Assembly: GCA_964617875.1 (NCBI GenBank)
Contig: CAZUAI010000102.1
Coordinates: forward strand, 1 to 18,705
Length of the DNA stretch: 18,705 nt
Direction: 5' to 3'
Source: CAZMVY01 sp964617875
GTDB lineage: Bacteria; Planctomycetota; Phycisphaerae; UBA1845; PWPN01
Shown piece by piece: positions 7,005-15,171 of the stretch. A program made the position numbers and the translations under genes. Position 1 is the stretch's first letter. The number at the start of each line of letters is the position of its first letter. The notes beneath the pieces were generated by a model that worked only from the letters and a program-made list of their open reading frames with translations, was not told the origin of the DNA and did no database searches.

Positions 7005-8132
7005 ATGGTTCTCTCAGACCGCAGCCCAACGCGAGCAGTGTCGATTCGTCCGGTTTCGGAACGCAGGCGGCGACGTCCCGGCTTCACGCTGATCGAACTC
7101 CTTGTCGTCGTAGCGATTCTGGCACTGCTGATCGCGGTGCTTCTGCCATCGCTGTCGAAGGCCCGTGACCAGGCCAAGGCGACGGTGTGCGCTGCGCACA
7201 TGAAGCACGGCAATGACGCCGCGATCATGTGGAGCATGGACTTGGGCATCTCCAGACCGCCGAGCAACCTCGGATGGGGAACGGGGGCTTTGAAGATGGC
7301 GCAGGGCGAGGCCGGGATCTTCCTATGCCCGAGCGATCCGAACCCGACGCCCGTTCCGGCGTTCCTCGTGGACATGTACCACGGCGATGTCGGGGCGAAG
7401 CCGTACGCGACGGTTTCGCCGGACGCGCCGTTCAATCGAGTCGTCCAGGCAGGCGCCGGGTGGCAACTGAACATCCAGGATGAGGTGTCGGGCTGCGAAC
7501 CGGGGGGTGACAACGATACCGTGGATGTGCTGTTCTCGTATCCGGTCGCGCAAAAGGGCACGACGACCATTGAGGTGTCGTTGGACAGCGTGAGCGCGGG
7601 GACGAACTTTGGTGTACGGAGCTGGAAGGGGCAAAGCGTCATCCCGAACGTCAAGATGCCGTCCGTAAGGTCATTCATGGCGCCGGTGCTGTGGGGGAGT
7701 TACGGGCTGAACATCTCGGCGGGGGCCACAGGCGTGAAGGGAAACCCGATCCTGCTGGCGGAATACTACAACTGGGGGATCTTTCCCGAGACGGTTCACA
7801 ACTTTCCCGTGCATAACTTGAAGAAGGGCCTGCGGTTTCGACACGGGGGCATGGCGCCCTCCTCCGCCGGCCTGGTGGAGATGGACCCGATCAAGAAGCG
7901 CAAAAAGGATATGTTCTACGAACCTCGGGATCGTGCGAACTGCGCTTTCGTCGACGGTCACGCGGAGAGGTTGTCCTGGACCAAGCTGACATTGCAGTCG
8001 AACGCAACGGTCGGCCTGAACTACACGGCCAATACGACGATCGATCCGGTCAGCAGCCGCTCGCCGTACACGAGCTTGTGGCTCGGGTCGCCGGCACCAA
8101 GGCGGCCGGACTGGCGGGTCTGCTTCCCATAG
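7005..8132 (+). CDS. Type II secretion-like pseudopilin with C-terminal VDGH motif
   Basis: The 375-residue product carries a prepilin leader ending in RRRRPG, then the mature N-terminus FTLIELLVVVAILALLIAVL. Cleavage by prepilin peptidase would fall after Gly26, and Glu31 is the conserved +5 glutamate. The hydrophobic helix anchors the protein in the inner membrane. The C-terminal part has RFRHGG and NCAFVDGHAERLSW, a signature of the large planctomycete/Lentisphaerae pseudopilin-like families (DUF1559-like or H-x9-DG type). These are often present in many copies per genome, and their precise role is unknown. It lies 213 bp upstream of the secreted dockerin-like gene on the same strand and may be co-expressed with it. 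Confidence 0.88.
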   Translation: MVLSDRSPTRAVSIRPVSERRRRRPGFTLIELLVVVAILALLIAVLLPSLSKARDQAKATVCAAHMKHGNDAAIMWSMDLGISRPPSNLGWGTGALKMAQGEAGIFLCPSDPNPTPVPAFLVDMYHGDVGAKPYATVSPDAPFNRVVQAGAGWQLNIQDEVSGCEPGGDNDTVDVLFSYPVAQKGTTTIEVSLDSVSAGTNFGVRSWKGQSVIPNVKMPSVRSFMAPVLWGSYGLNISAGATGVKGNPILLAEYYNWGIFPETVHNFPVHNLKKGLRFRHGGMAPSSAGLVEMDPIKKRKKDMFYEPRDRANCAFVDGHAERLSWTKLTLQSNATVGLNYTANTTIDPVSSRSPYTSLWLGSPAPRRPDWRVCFP

Positions 8133-8345
8133 ACGCCGGGGCCTCTATCTGAGGGGCTGACCGGACGCGACAGGCGAAAGAGCATGTGTGTGCCGGGGGC
8201 GGCAGGAGGACCGATCGTGCCGTGAGCCGGTGGATGCCACGGCGTGAATGTTGCAGCTCATGCGGGGTTCGGGTTGATGTCGAGAGGCGTGCTCTCGGAA
8301 GAATCAGCCCCGCAACGTAAATGGTCATTGCAGAGGAGGCCTGAC

Positions 8346-11342
8346 ATGAGGCGTATCGTGGTAGTGATGGCGATCGCTGGCTTTGTGGGACTGGCGTCCG
8401 GTCCGCCGGCTCACGCATGGATGATCGCGCAGGATTGCGAGCAGGAACTGGCGACCGACCAGAACAACGTGGAATGGTGGTTTGATTCGCACGTTCGCAC
8501 GATCGGCGGCGGCAAGGACACGGCGAGCAACGCGTTTGAAGGGCCGAACATCCAGTACGACACGTTCCTCGGCCCGCCGAACCCGCATCCGGCGGTTCCC
8601 TATACGATTGCGCGGTTCCTGGGCATTGGCTCGACGGGGCTGAAGGCGACGATTCCGCAAAGCCCCGGGGGCAAGCGGAACTTTGGCGTTTTCGGGGAAG
8701 GGCCGCTCGTGCCCCGGATGATCGATGTGCAGTGGAAGGTGGACGGAGCGGTTTCGGCGTCGGTGCCCATTCCGAGCGTGGCGTTCACATGGGTCGCGTT
8801 TGACAACACGACCGGCCTCGGGACGGTGCAGGTGACGGTCACCAATGAGACGTATACGGACGACATCGTCGTTTCGGAGGTCGGCTACAGGGTCCTGCCG
8901 ATCAACAGCTTCTCACTGGCGAACCTGAACCGCGGCACACCCGGGACCCGCGCCGGCATGCCGCCTTCGACTTTCGCCCCCTCCGGAGTCGCCGATGGGA
9001 CGGTGCTGACACAGGGGGCCGCGAACAGCGCCGCGTTCCTTGTTGGCGGCGTCGGCCTGTCGGACGATATCGTCGTGTACGTGACGAGCCGATTCAACAG
9101 CCTGGGCGGGGCCCCTTCGGGGACATGGGTCGCCTGGAACTCGGGGACGTACGTCCCGGCCCGCAAGCCTTATCTGGGGCGGGTCATGCTGCCGGCGGTC
9201 AACTCGAGCGCGGGGGTGCGGAACGCGTCCGCATACACCACGGCGCTGGGCTACATCGAAAACGCCGCGCACACCGAGTTGATGAACAAGATCCCGTTTC
9301 GCGCCATCACGCCGGTGGCCGGTACGGCCCCGGCGCGGTTCTTCAGCATGACCCGCAGCAACGTTCACCCCGGCAGGGTGGCCCTGGAGGCCAGCAAGAA
9401 CGCCGGCTACAACGATCTGCTGCTCTGCACCACGGGGCCCGGCGGCATGAAACGCGGTTATCTGCGCACGGCCGCCGAGTGCGTTTATCGCGACGTCCTC
9501 GTGAAGGCACGGGTTCTGCCCGGCGCGTCGAGCAACAGCACGCTGGCGACGCGAATGACGATCAACTCCGATGATTTCGGCGGACCGGTTGCGATCCGCG
9601 TGACGCCGACGGGCGATTCGTACTATGCGAGCGTGCTCACGCGGCGGCCCACGGAGATCTCGTTGATGAAGGAGCTGGGCGGCGTGAAGACAGTCCTGAC
9701 CACGACGGGCGCCGGGGCCGCGTGGGACAACGGCGATCCGATCCTGATCGACCGGGTGGATCCGGTACCGATGCCGGCCCCCCCCAACGCCTACGTGCCG
9801 ACGACCTACGATGTGGCTCTCTCGGCCATCGGCAACGTGATCACTTTGAAGGTGACCGAGGTCGGCAATCCGCTGCACACGAAGACCCTCTCGGCGATTG
9901 ACGGCAGCATTCGCAGAGGCTACGTGGGCCTGCGTGTGGAGCGGGACGGCGGCCTGGAGTCGCCGACAGACACGAACGGGGCGCTCTCGGTCAAGTACGA
10001 GACGATGATCCAGAATTACGAGATCGAGGACCCGCTGGCGAGCTACGCGTACACCGTCGCGGTAGGGTCCAGCATGGCGGCGGATCTTGATGCGCTGGAG
10101 GCCGACGGCGGCACGCTGCAGAACCAGCGGTCGGCGAGCGTGCTGAGCGACGCCGAGATCGCGCAGATGTTCTACGCCATCGGCATTCGGGGCTCGCTAC
10201 TTCAGACGACGTGGGACCTGGACAATTACGTCGAACGCGGGGGATACGCGGACGGCTGCACGAACCCGGCCGGATGTACGTGGCCGGCCGGCGGCCCTGC
10301 GGCGTATAACTGGGCGCCCATGGTCGTGCCCTTTGGCCAGACGCTTCCGTTCTTTGAGCCGCCGTTCGACAGCGGGAGTCTGAGTGCGTACTGGCAGAGC
10401 GGAACCAGTGCCGGCGGAACGACCCACAACGGCAGCGCATTCGTGAACATTCCGCAGGTCCTCGGCGAACACGTGCTGGGTCAGGCGCGAAGCTGCCAGA
10501 ACCTTGGCGCGATCGTCAACCGCAATGCGGCGGATGTCGGTTGCGCCGGCGCCGGTGCGACGTGGTTCGACGCCCGGGCCGGCCTGTACGCGGCCAACAG
10601 CGGCGACTTCCGCGGTGGCGCGGGGCCGAACCCGTGGGGCGGGAACCTGTACTTCCACCCCGACTCGATCCGCATCCTCTCGGCGGCCCAGGGCGGCGAC
10701 CCGACGCATCCGATCGTCGCCGGCCTGTCGGACGGCACGGGAACGCAGTTGACGAAGGTGTACGCCTTCCCGTGGCGGCACTTCATGACGGGCGGCGACC
10801 CGGTAACCGCCGGTGCCCTTCCGCTGGCCGTCGAGACGCAGGCCGCCCTGGCCGGCGGCGCGGACGGAGTGGTCAACGGCCACCCGGCATGGGGCATTGT
10901 CACGGCAGAGGCCGGCACGGGGCGGATTGTCGTTGCGCCCGATGCCAACGCCCCGAACCCGACGTTCCCGGCCCGGAATGCGTTCATCTTCCCGGGCGAC
11001 CACAGTTTCCATCGCATGACCTACGTTGGTTTTGAAATCGCGCGTCGCACGATCCTGTGGAGTCTCGGGGCTCCGATCCAGCCGTCGCCGTGGATCTACT
11101 TCGGCGACGCGGACGAGGATGGCGACGTCGATCTGAACGACTTCAGCCACTTCTCGACGTGTTTCAACGGGCCGAACAACCCGATTGACTACGCGGCGGG
11201 CTGTCTGGACGTCGATTCGGACCAGGACGGCGACGTGGACCTGCTGGACTTCAGCGCGTTCGCGTCGTGCTTCAACGGGCCGAACCGGGCGCCGGGCGTC
11301 GGGTGTCAGGTCCCGCCGATCTCGATTCCGGGAGCCCTGTAA
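8346..11342 (+). CDS. Large secreted protein of unknown function with C-terminal dockerin-like repeats
   Basis: ATG 8346 follows GAGGAGG with 6 nt spacing, and a signal peptide (MRRIVVVMAIAGFVGLASG, cleavage near PAHA) starts right there. The product has 998 residues. Residues of about 331-560 look like a LamG/concanavalin-type jelly roll (TYDVALSAIGNVITLKV, then RRGYVGLRVERDGG). Residues of about 740-915 have THPIVAGL, GRIVVAPD and EIARRTILWSLGAP, reminiscent of ThuA-like (amidotransferase-fold) proteins; this is weak. The C-terminal 80 residues hold two Asp-rich repeats, DADEDGDVDLNDFSHFSTCF and DSDQDGDVDLLDFSAFASCF, each followed by NGPN. These are calcium-binding, dockerin-like units thought to serve surface attachment. 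No catalytic residues can be assigned. A rho-independent-like hairpin follows at 11409-11449. Confidence 0.85.
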   Translation: MRRIVVVMAIAGFVGLASGPPAHAWMIAQDCEQELATDQNNVEWWFDSHVRTIGGGKDTASNAFEGPNIQYDTFLGPPNPHPAVPYTIARFLGIGSTGLKATIPQSPGGKRNFGVFGEGPLVPRMIDVQWKVDGAVSASVPIPSVAFTWVAFDNTTGLGTVQVTVTNETYTDDIVVSEVGYRVLPINSFSLANLNRGTPGTRAGMPPSTFAPSGVADGTVLTQGAANSAAFLVGGVGLSDDIVVYVTSRFNSLGGAPSGTWVAWNSGTYVPARKPYLGRVMLPAVNSSAGVRNASAYTTALGYIENAAHTELMNKIPFRAITPVAGTAPARFFSMTRSNVHPGRVALEASKNAGYNDLLLCTTGPGGMKRGYLRTAAECVYRDVLVKARVLPGASSNSTLATRMTINSDDFGGPVAIRVTPTGDSYYASVLTRRPTEISLMKELGGVKTVLTTTGAGAAWDNGDPILIDRVDPVPMPAPPNAYVPTTYDVALSAIGNVITLKVTEVGNPLHTKTLSAIDGSIRRGYVGLRVERDGGLESPTDTNGALSVKYETMIQNYEIEDPLASYAYTVAVGSSMAADLDALEADGGTLQNQRSASVLSDAEIAQMFYAIGIRGSLLQTTWDLDNYVERGGYADGCTNPAGCTWPAGGPAAYNWAPMVVPFGQTLPFFEPPFDSGSLSAYWQSGTSAGGTTHNGSAFVNIPQVLGEHVLGQARSCQNLGAIVNRNAADVGCAGAGATWFDARAGLYAANSGDFRGGAGPNPWGGNLYFHPDSIRILSAAQGGDPTHPIVAGLSDGTGTQLTKVYAFPWRHFMTGGDPVTAGALPLAVETQAALAGGADGVVNGHPAWGIVTAEAGTGRIVVAPDANAPNPTFPARNAFIFPGDHSFHRMTYVGFEIARRTILWSLGAPIQPSPWIYFGDADEDGDVDLNDFSHFSTCFNGPNNPIDYAAGCLDVDSDQDGDVDLLDFSAFASCFNGPNRAPGVGCQVPPISIPGAL

Positions 11343-11710
11343 CGGAGGTGTTGACGGCGGATGGTCTGCCCGCCGGGCAGGCGGCCAGACACGTCAGGTG
11401 ACTTGACGACCGGCACGGGTGAGGCGTCTGCGGCCTCGCCCGTGCCGGTTCACTTTTCCATGGAGCAACAAGGGGCGGCCATATACGAAGGATCGGTCAG
11501 TTGCCTGGCGATGCCGTGGTCCTCGTTGTGCGGCCTGCGGCGACACGGCGCCTGCGCACGCTCAGTTTCGATCGCCCATTGCACGGCGTTTCCGATGACG
11601 TTTGCGTCAGCAAAGCGGGGCCTTGACAAACGACACGGCTTCGCCGTTCCTGGGAGGAAGGGCTTGCGCGTGAACCGGCCCCAAGGGGGCGATGTGTTGA
11701 GGAGACGCAT
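11343..11710. other. Intergenic region before the sugar-porter gene
   Basis: No gene is supported in these 368 bp. They contain the terminator hairpin at 11409-11449. A short palindrome at 11596-11609 (TGACG-TTTG-CGTCA) is a possible operator, and a TTGACA box at 11623-11628 has only a poor -10 partner. GAGGAG (11699-11704) serves the GTG start at 11711. Confidence 0.5.
11409..11458 (+). terminator. Strong hairpin terminator after the dockerin-like gene
   Basis: A 17-bp stem (ACCGGCACGGGTGAGGC at 11409-11425, partner 11433-11449, one G-T wobble) encloses a 7-nt loop and is followed by TCACTTTTCC, a short T-rich tract. Confidence 0.75.
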
Positions 11711-13143
11711 GTGAACAGGACGACGCTGACGCCTGCCGAAGGCTCCTCCGCGCGTGCGGCCCCGACGCCGCTCGTCCGGTACAACGTCGCACAGGTCTGG
11801 TCGATCGCCCTCATTGCCGCCATGGGGGGCCTCTTGTTCGGCTACGACTGGGTCGTGATCGGCGGCGCGAAGCCGTTCTTCGAGCGGTACTTCCGCCTCA
11901 CGACCGAGTGGCAGCGGGGCTGGGCGAACAGTTGCGCCCTGCTGGGGTGCCTCGCCGGCGCGATGATCGCGGGTGCGATGAGCGACCGGTTCGGACGCAA
12001 GCGGCTCCTGATCGCGTCGGCGGCGATGTTTGCCGTCACGTCGATCGGCAACGGGCTGGCCGCGAGCTTTCCCGTCTTCGTCGCGTGGCGAATGCTCGGC
12101 GGCGTGGCCATCGGGCTGGCATCGAACCTGTCGCCGATGTACATCGCCGAGGTCGCGCCAGCGGCGGTCCGCGGCCGGCTCGTGGCGACGAACCAGCTTA
12201 CGATCGTGATCGGGATCCTGCTGGCCCAGTTCATCAACTGGTTCGTGGTGCGCGACCTGCCGTCGAACGCCACGGATGAGTTCATCATCAACTCGTGGTA
12301 CGGCCGGCAGGGCTGGCGATGGATGTTCGCGCTGACGGCCGTGCCCGCCCTGGTGTTCCTGCTTGGCATGTTCTTTGTGCCGGAGAGTCCGCGGTGGCTT
12401 GCGAAAAACGGCCGGCCCGCGCGGTGCTTGAGCGGATCGGCGGCGGAGCGCACGCGGACGCCGAGCTGGCCGACATTGAGGCCACGCTCGTCAACGAGAC
12501 GGAGAAGGTCCGCTTCGGCGCCCTGCTCGAACCGCGGATGCGGAAGGCCCTCGCCCTGGGTGTGACGCTGGCCGTTCTCCAGCAATGGTGCGGCATCAAC
12601 GTCATCTTCAATTACGCGGAGGAAATCTTCCGGGCCGCCGGCTACGACATCTCGGACGTGCTCAAGAACATCGCGTGGACGGGCTCGGTGAACCTTCTCT
12701 TCACGTTCGTCGCTCTGGGCACGGTGGACCGCGGCGGCCGCCGTCCGCTGATGCTCTTCGGCGCGGCCGGCCTGGCGATCCTCCACATCGGCATCGGCGC
12801 CTGCTACGCACTTGGCGTCACCGGCGTGCCGATGCTCCTGCTTGTCCTCGCCGCGATCGCCTGCTATGCCTGCTCGCTGGCGCCGGTGACGTGGGTCGTG
12901 ATCTCCGAGATCTATCCGAACCGCATCCGCGGCGCCGCGATGGCGGTGTCCGTTTCCGCCCTCTGGATCGCGTGCTTCATCCTGACGGTCACGTTCCCGC
13001 TGCTGAACGGCCGGCTCGGCCCGGCCGGGACGTTCTGGCTCTACGCGGCCATCTGCGTCGTCAACTGCGGCTATCTCCTTCGCCGCCTGCCGGAGACGAA
13101 GGGCAAGACGCTCGAACAGATCGAGCGGGAACTCGTCGATTAG
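11711..13143 (+). pseudogene. Sugar-porter MFS transporter, interrupted by a frameshift
   Basis: The start is GTG 11711 with GAGGAG 6 nt upstream; the ATG two bases earlier runs straight into a stop. The first frame gives TM1-6 with GGLLFGYDWVVIGG, SDRFGRKR and PESPRWLAKNGRPA. Between about 12412 and 12421 the frame changes, and the second frame gives AVLERIGG and then TM7-12 with QQWCGINVIFNYAEEIF, DRGGRRPL, APVTWVVISEIYPNRIRG and PETKGKTLEQIE. These are the hallmarks of the sugar-porter family (XylE/GalP/GLUT type), about 480 residues and 12 TM, moving a sugar across the inner membrane, usually with protons. The shift equals a loss of 1, 4 or 7 bases in a GC-rich run, just where the intracellular loop begins. 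It may be true decay or a sequence error. The stop overlaps the stop of the convergent TPR gene by two bases. Confidence 0.88.
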
Positions 13144-15041
13144 CGGGTGTTGAGCGGAGCAGGGCGTCCGCGAAGCCGGTCCCACTGGTCGCGCAGTGTC
13201 GCGTCCCCGGGATTCAATCGCAGGGCTTCGGCGAAATGCACGGCGGCGTCATCGTGTTTGCCCAGCCCGGTCAGCACAAAGGCCAGGTTCTTGTGGGCTT
13301 CCGCGTAGTGCGGGTCGAGCGACAGCGCCTCCCTGTAATGAACAACAGCTTCGTCGAGGTTGCCCTGCATGGCCAGCATGTTGGCGAGGTTGTTGTGGGT
13401 CTTCGGATCGGTCCGCTTGAGTCGAAGCGCTTCCCGGGAATGGCGGACGGCCTCGTCAAGACGCCCCCGCCTGGCCAGGGCAACGGCCAGGTTGTCATGG
13501 GCTTCGGGGCATCGCGGGTCGAGATGGAGCGCCCGGACGTAATGCTCGATGGCTTCGTCAAACTTGCCCTGCATCGCCAAGGCATTCGCCACGTTGTAGT
13601 GGGGCAGCGCAAAATCCGGCTTGAGGCGCAGGGCCTGAGTGTGTTGTCGGATGGCGTCATCGAGCCGGCCCTGTCTGTTCAGTACCGTTCCCAGATTGTC
13701 GTACAGGGCGGCGGAGTCGGGGGCCAGCCTCAACATGCGCCCGAAGAGCTTCTCGGAATCCTGCCAGTCGGCCAGGTAGCGGCGCGTCGCCGCGATCTCC
13801 GATCCCGACAGGACCAACACGACCGCCGCAAGCATCCATCGCCGACTCAGACGGCCGCCATGAGCCTTCTGCCCCCAGAGTCGCGTCAGGAACAGGGCAA
13901 GGACCAGCAAAAAACCCACCACGGGGAAATACGCATACTTGTCCGACGCGATCACGTCGGTGAACCCGATGATGCCCAGCGTCGGAAAGATCGCCACGAA
14001 GAAGAACAGCCAGCCCGTGAGCAAGGCGCGCGTCCACCGCAGCGACAGGAGCAACAGGGGAATCAGCAGAAGAGTCCCGACGACGCCGGCGCGGACCATG
14101 GGCTCTGACAGATCCATCGGCTCCGGGAACGGGTAGTGTGACGACAGGTTCACCGGCCGGAGCATCTTCCAGGGATAGAAGATGATGTTGTGGCACAGCG
14201 TCAACGGGACCCGCAGCGGCGACAGCGCGCCGGGATCGTACACGCCGGAGGATGTCTTCTGCGAAACGTAGGTGATCACCGCGGAGAGGCCCGCGACGGC
14301 GAGGAACGGCACCTTTTCCAGCGCCGCCTTGCGGGAAAGCCGGTCCAGCGGCCAGAAATCGAGCAGGAGCAGGAGCAGGGGCAACGGCGTCGTGGTGGGC
14401 TTGGACAGCAGGGCGAGCACGAAGACGGCCAACGCCAGACCGTACCACCGCCGGCGTCCCGTCCGCACGTAACGCACGTAAGCCACCAACGACGTGAGGG
14501 CGAAGAACGTGGCGAGGAGCGTCTTGCGTTCTCCGACCCAGGGAATCGTCTCGACGGTCATCGGATGGACGCCGAACAGCAGCCCGGCGAACGCCGCCGC
14601 CCAGGCGTTGCCCAGGAGGAGATAGAGCAGAACGATGATCAGGGCGGTGTTCGCCGCGTGGAGGGCAAGGCTCGTGCGGTGAAACGGCGCCAGGTTCTCG
14701 GGGCCGCCGCCCATCGCACAATCCGCCATGAGCGAGAGCATGGCCAGCGGCTGATAGTACCCGTTCACGGTGGAAGGGTTTCGTACCTCGCTGAGGAACC
14801 GGGCGACAGAAGCCCAGCTGGGATTGCGGACGAGGTAGTTGTCGAGAAGGTATTGCTGGTCGTCGAACGAGAGCGCCCTGGCCGAGAGCGCGGGCCCGTG
14901 GGCAAGAAGGACCGCGCCGACCACCGGGAGGATCAGCACGGCGAGCAAGGCCCTCGGGCATCGTGCCGGCGGCTCCGGGGCGATGTCCGGCGTATGCTCC
15001 CTCTCGCGGCCCGCGACGGTCTTGCGTGGTACACCGCGCAC
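13140..15041 (-). CDS. TMTC-like multipass membrane protein with C-terminal TPR repeats
   Basis: The 633-residue protein starts at GTG 15041. No clear ribosome binding site is visible, so the start is uncertain. The first hydrophobic helix (31-49) is followed by LSFDDQQYLLDN, the first-loop Asp-Asp motif of GT-C-type transferases. Further family marks are FGVHPMTVETIPWVGERKTL (156-175), LLSKPTTTPLPLLLLLLDFW (211-230) and ASDKYAYFP (365-373). There are about ten hydrophobic helices up to residue 415. Residues 445-613 hold five TPRs (YDNLGTVLNRQGRLDDAIRQ, YNVANALAMQGKFDEAIEHY and so on). Eukaryotic TMTCs are O-mannosyltransferases; bacterial relatives are uncharacterised, so protein or envelope glycosylation is only a suggestion. 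The gene is downstream of the amidase gene on the same strand, separated by a strong hairpin. Confidence 0.85.
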   Translation of the reverse strand: MRGVPRKTVAGREREHTPDIAPEPPARCPRALLAVLILPVVGAVLLAHGPALSARALSFDDQQYLLDNYLVRNPSWASVARFLSEVRNPSTVNGYYQPLAMLSLMADCAMGGGPENLAPFHRTSLALHAANTALIIVLLYLLLGNAWAAAFAGLLFGVHPMTVETIPWVGERKTLLATFFALTSLVAYVRYVRTGRRRWYGLALAVFVLALLSKPTTTPLPLLLLLLDFWPLDRLSRKAALEKVPFLAVAGLSAVITYVSQKTSSGVYDPGALSPLRVPLTLCHNIIFYPWKMLRPVNLSSHYPFPEPMDLSEPMVRAGVVGTLLLIPLLLLSLRWTRALLTGWLFFFVAIFPTLGIIGFTDVIASDKYAYFPVVGFLLVLALFLTRLWGQKAHGGRLSRRWMLAAVVLVLSGSEIAATRRYLADWQDSEKLFGRMLRLAPDSAALYDNLGTVLNRQGRLDDAIRQHTQALRLKPDFALPHYNVANALAMQGKFDEAIEHYVRALHLDPRCPEAHDNLAVALARRGRLDEAVRHSREALRLKRTDPKTHNNLANMLAMQGNLDEAVVHYREALSLDPHYAEAHKNLAFVLTGLGKHDDAAVHFAEALRLNPGDATLRDQWDRLRGRPAPLNTR

Positions 15042-15088
15042 AGGATCATTGTGTTGCGGGGACGGCGATCGGACAAGCCCCGCAAGAG

Positions 15089-15124
15089 GCAGCGGGCCCG
15101 GGCCACAAGACCCGGGCCCGCTGC
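15089..15124 (-). terminator. Perfect 14-bp hairpin after the amidase gene
   Basis: GCAGCGGGCCCGGG (15089-15102) pairs perfectly with 15111-15124 around an 8-nt loop. It lies 48 bp past the amidase stop and 48 bp before the TPR gene start. No T-run follows on the minus strand, so it may terminate weakly or protect the 3' end of the mRNA. Confidence 0.65.
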
Positions 15125-15171
15125 TCCGTCACGACCGGGGGATTCGCCCGGGCGGAGACCGCCCGTGACTG

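Noticed and set aside
11361..11714. A 117-codon frame before the sugar-porter gene
   Set aside because: It runs through the terminator hairpin and the porter's ribosome binding site, and has no protein-like pattern.
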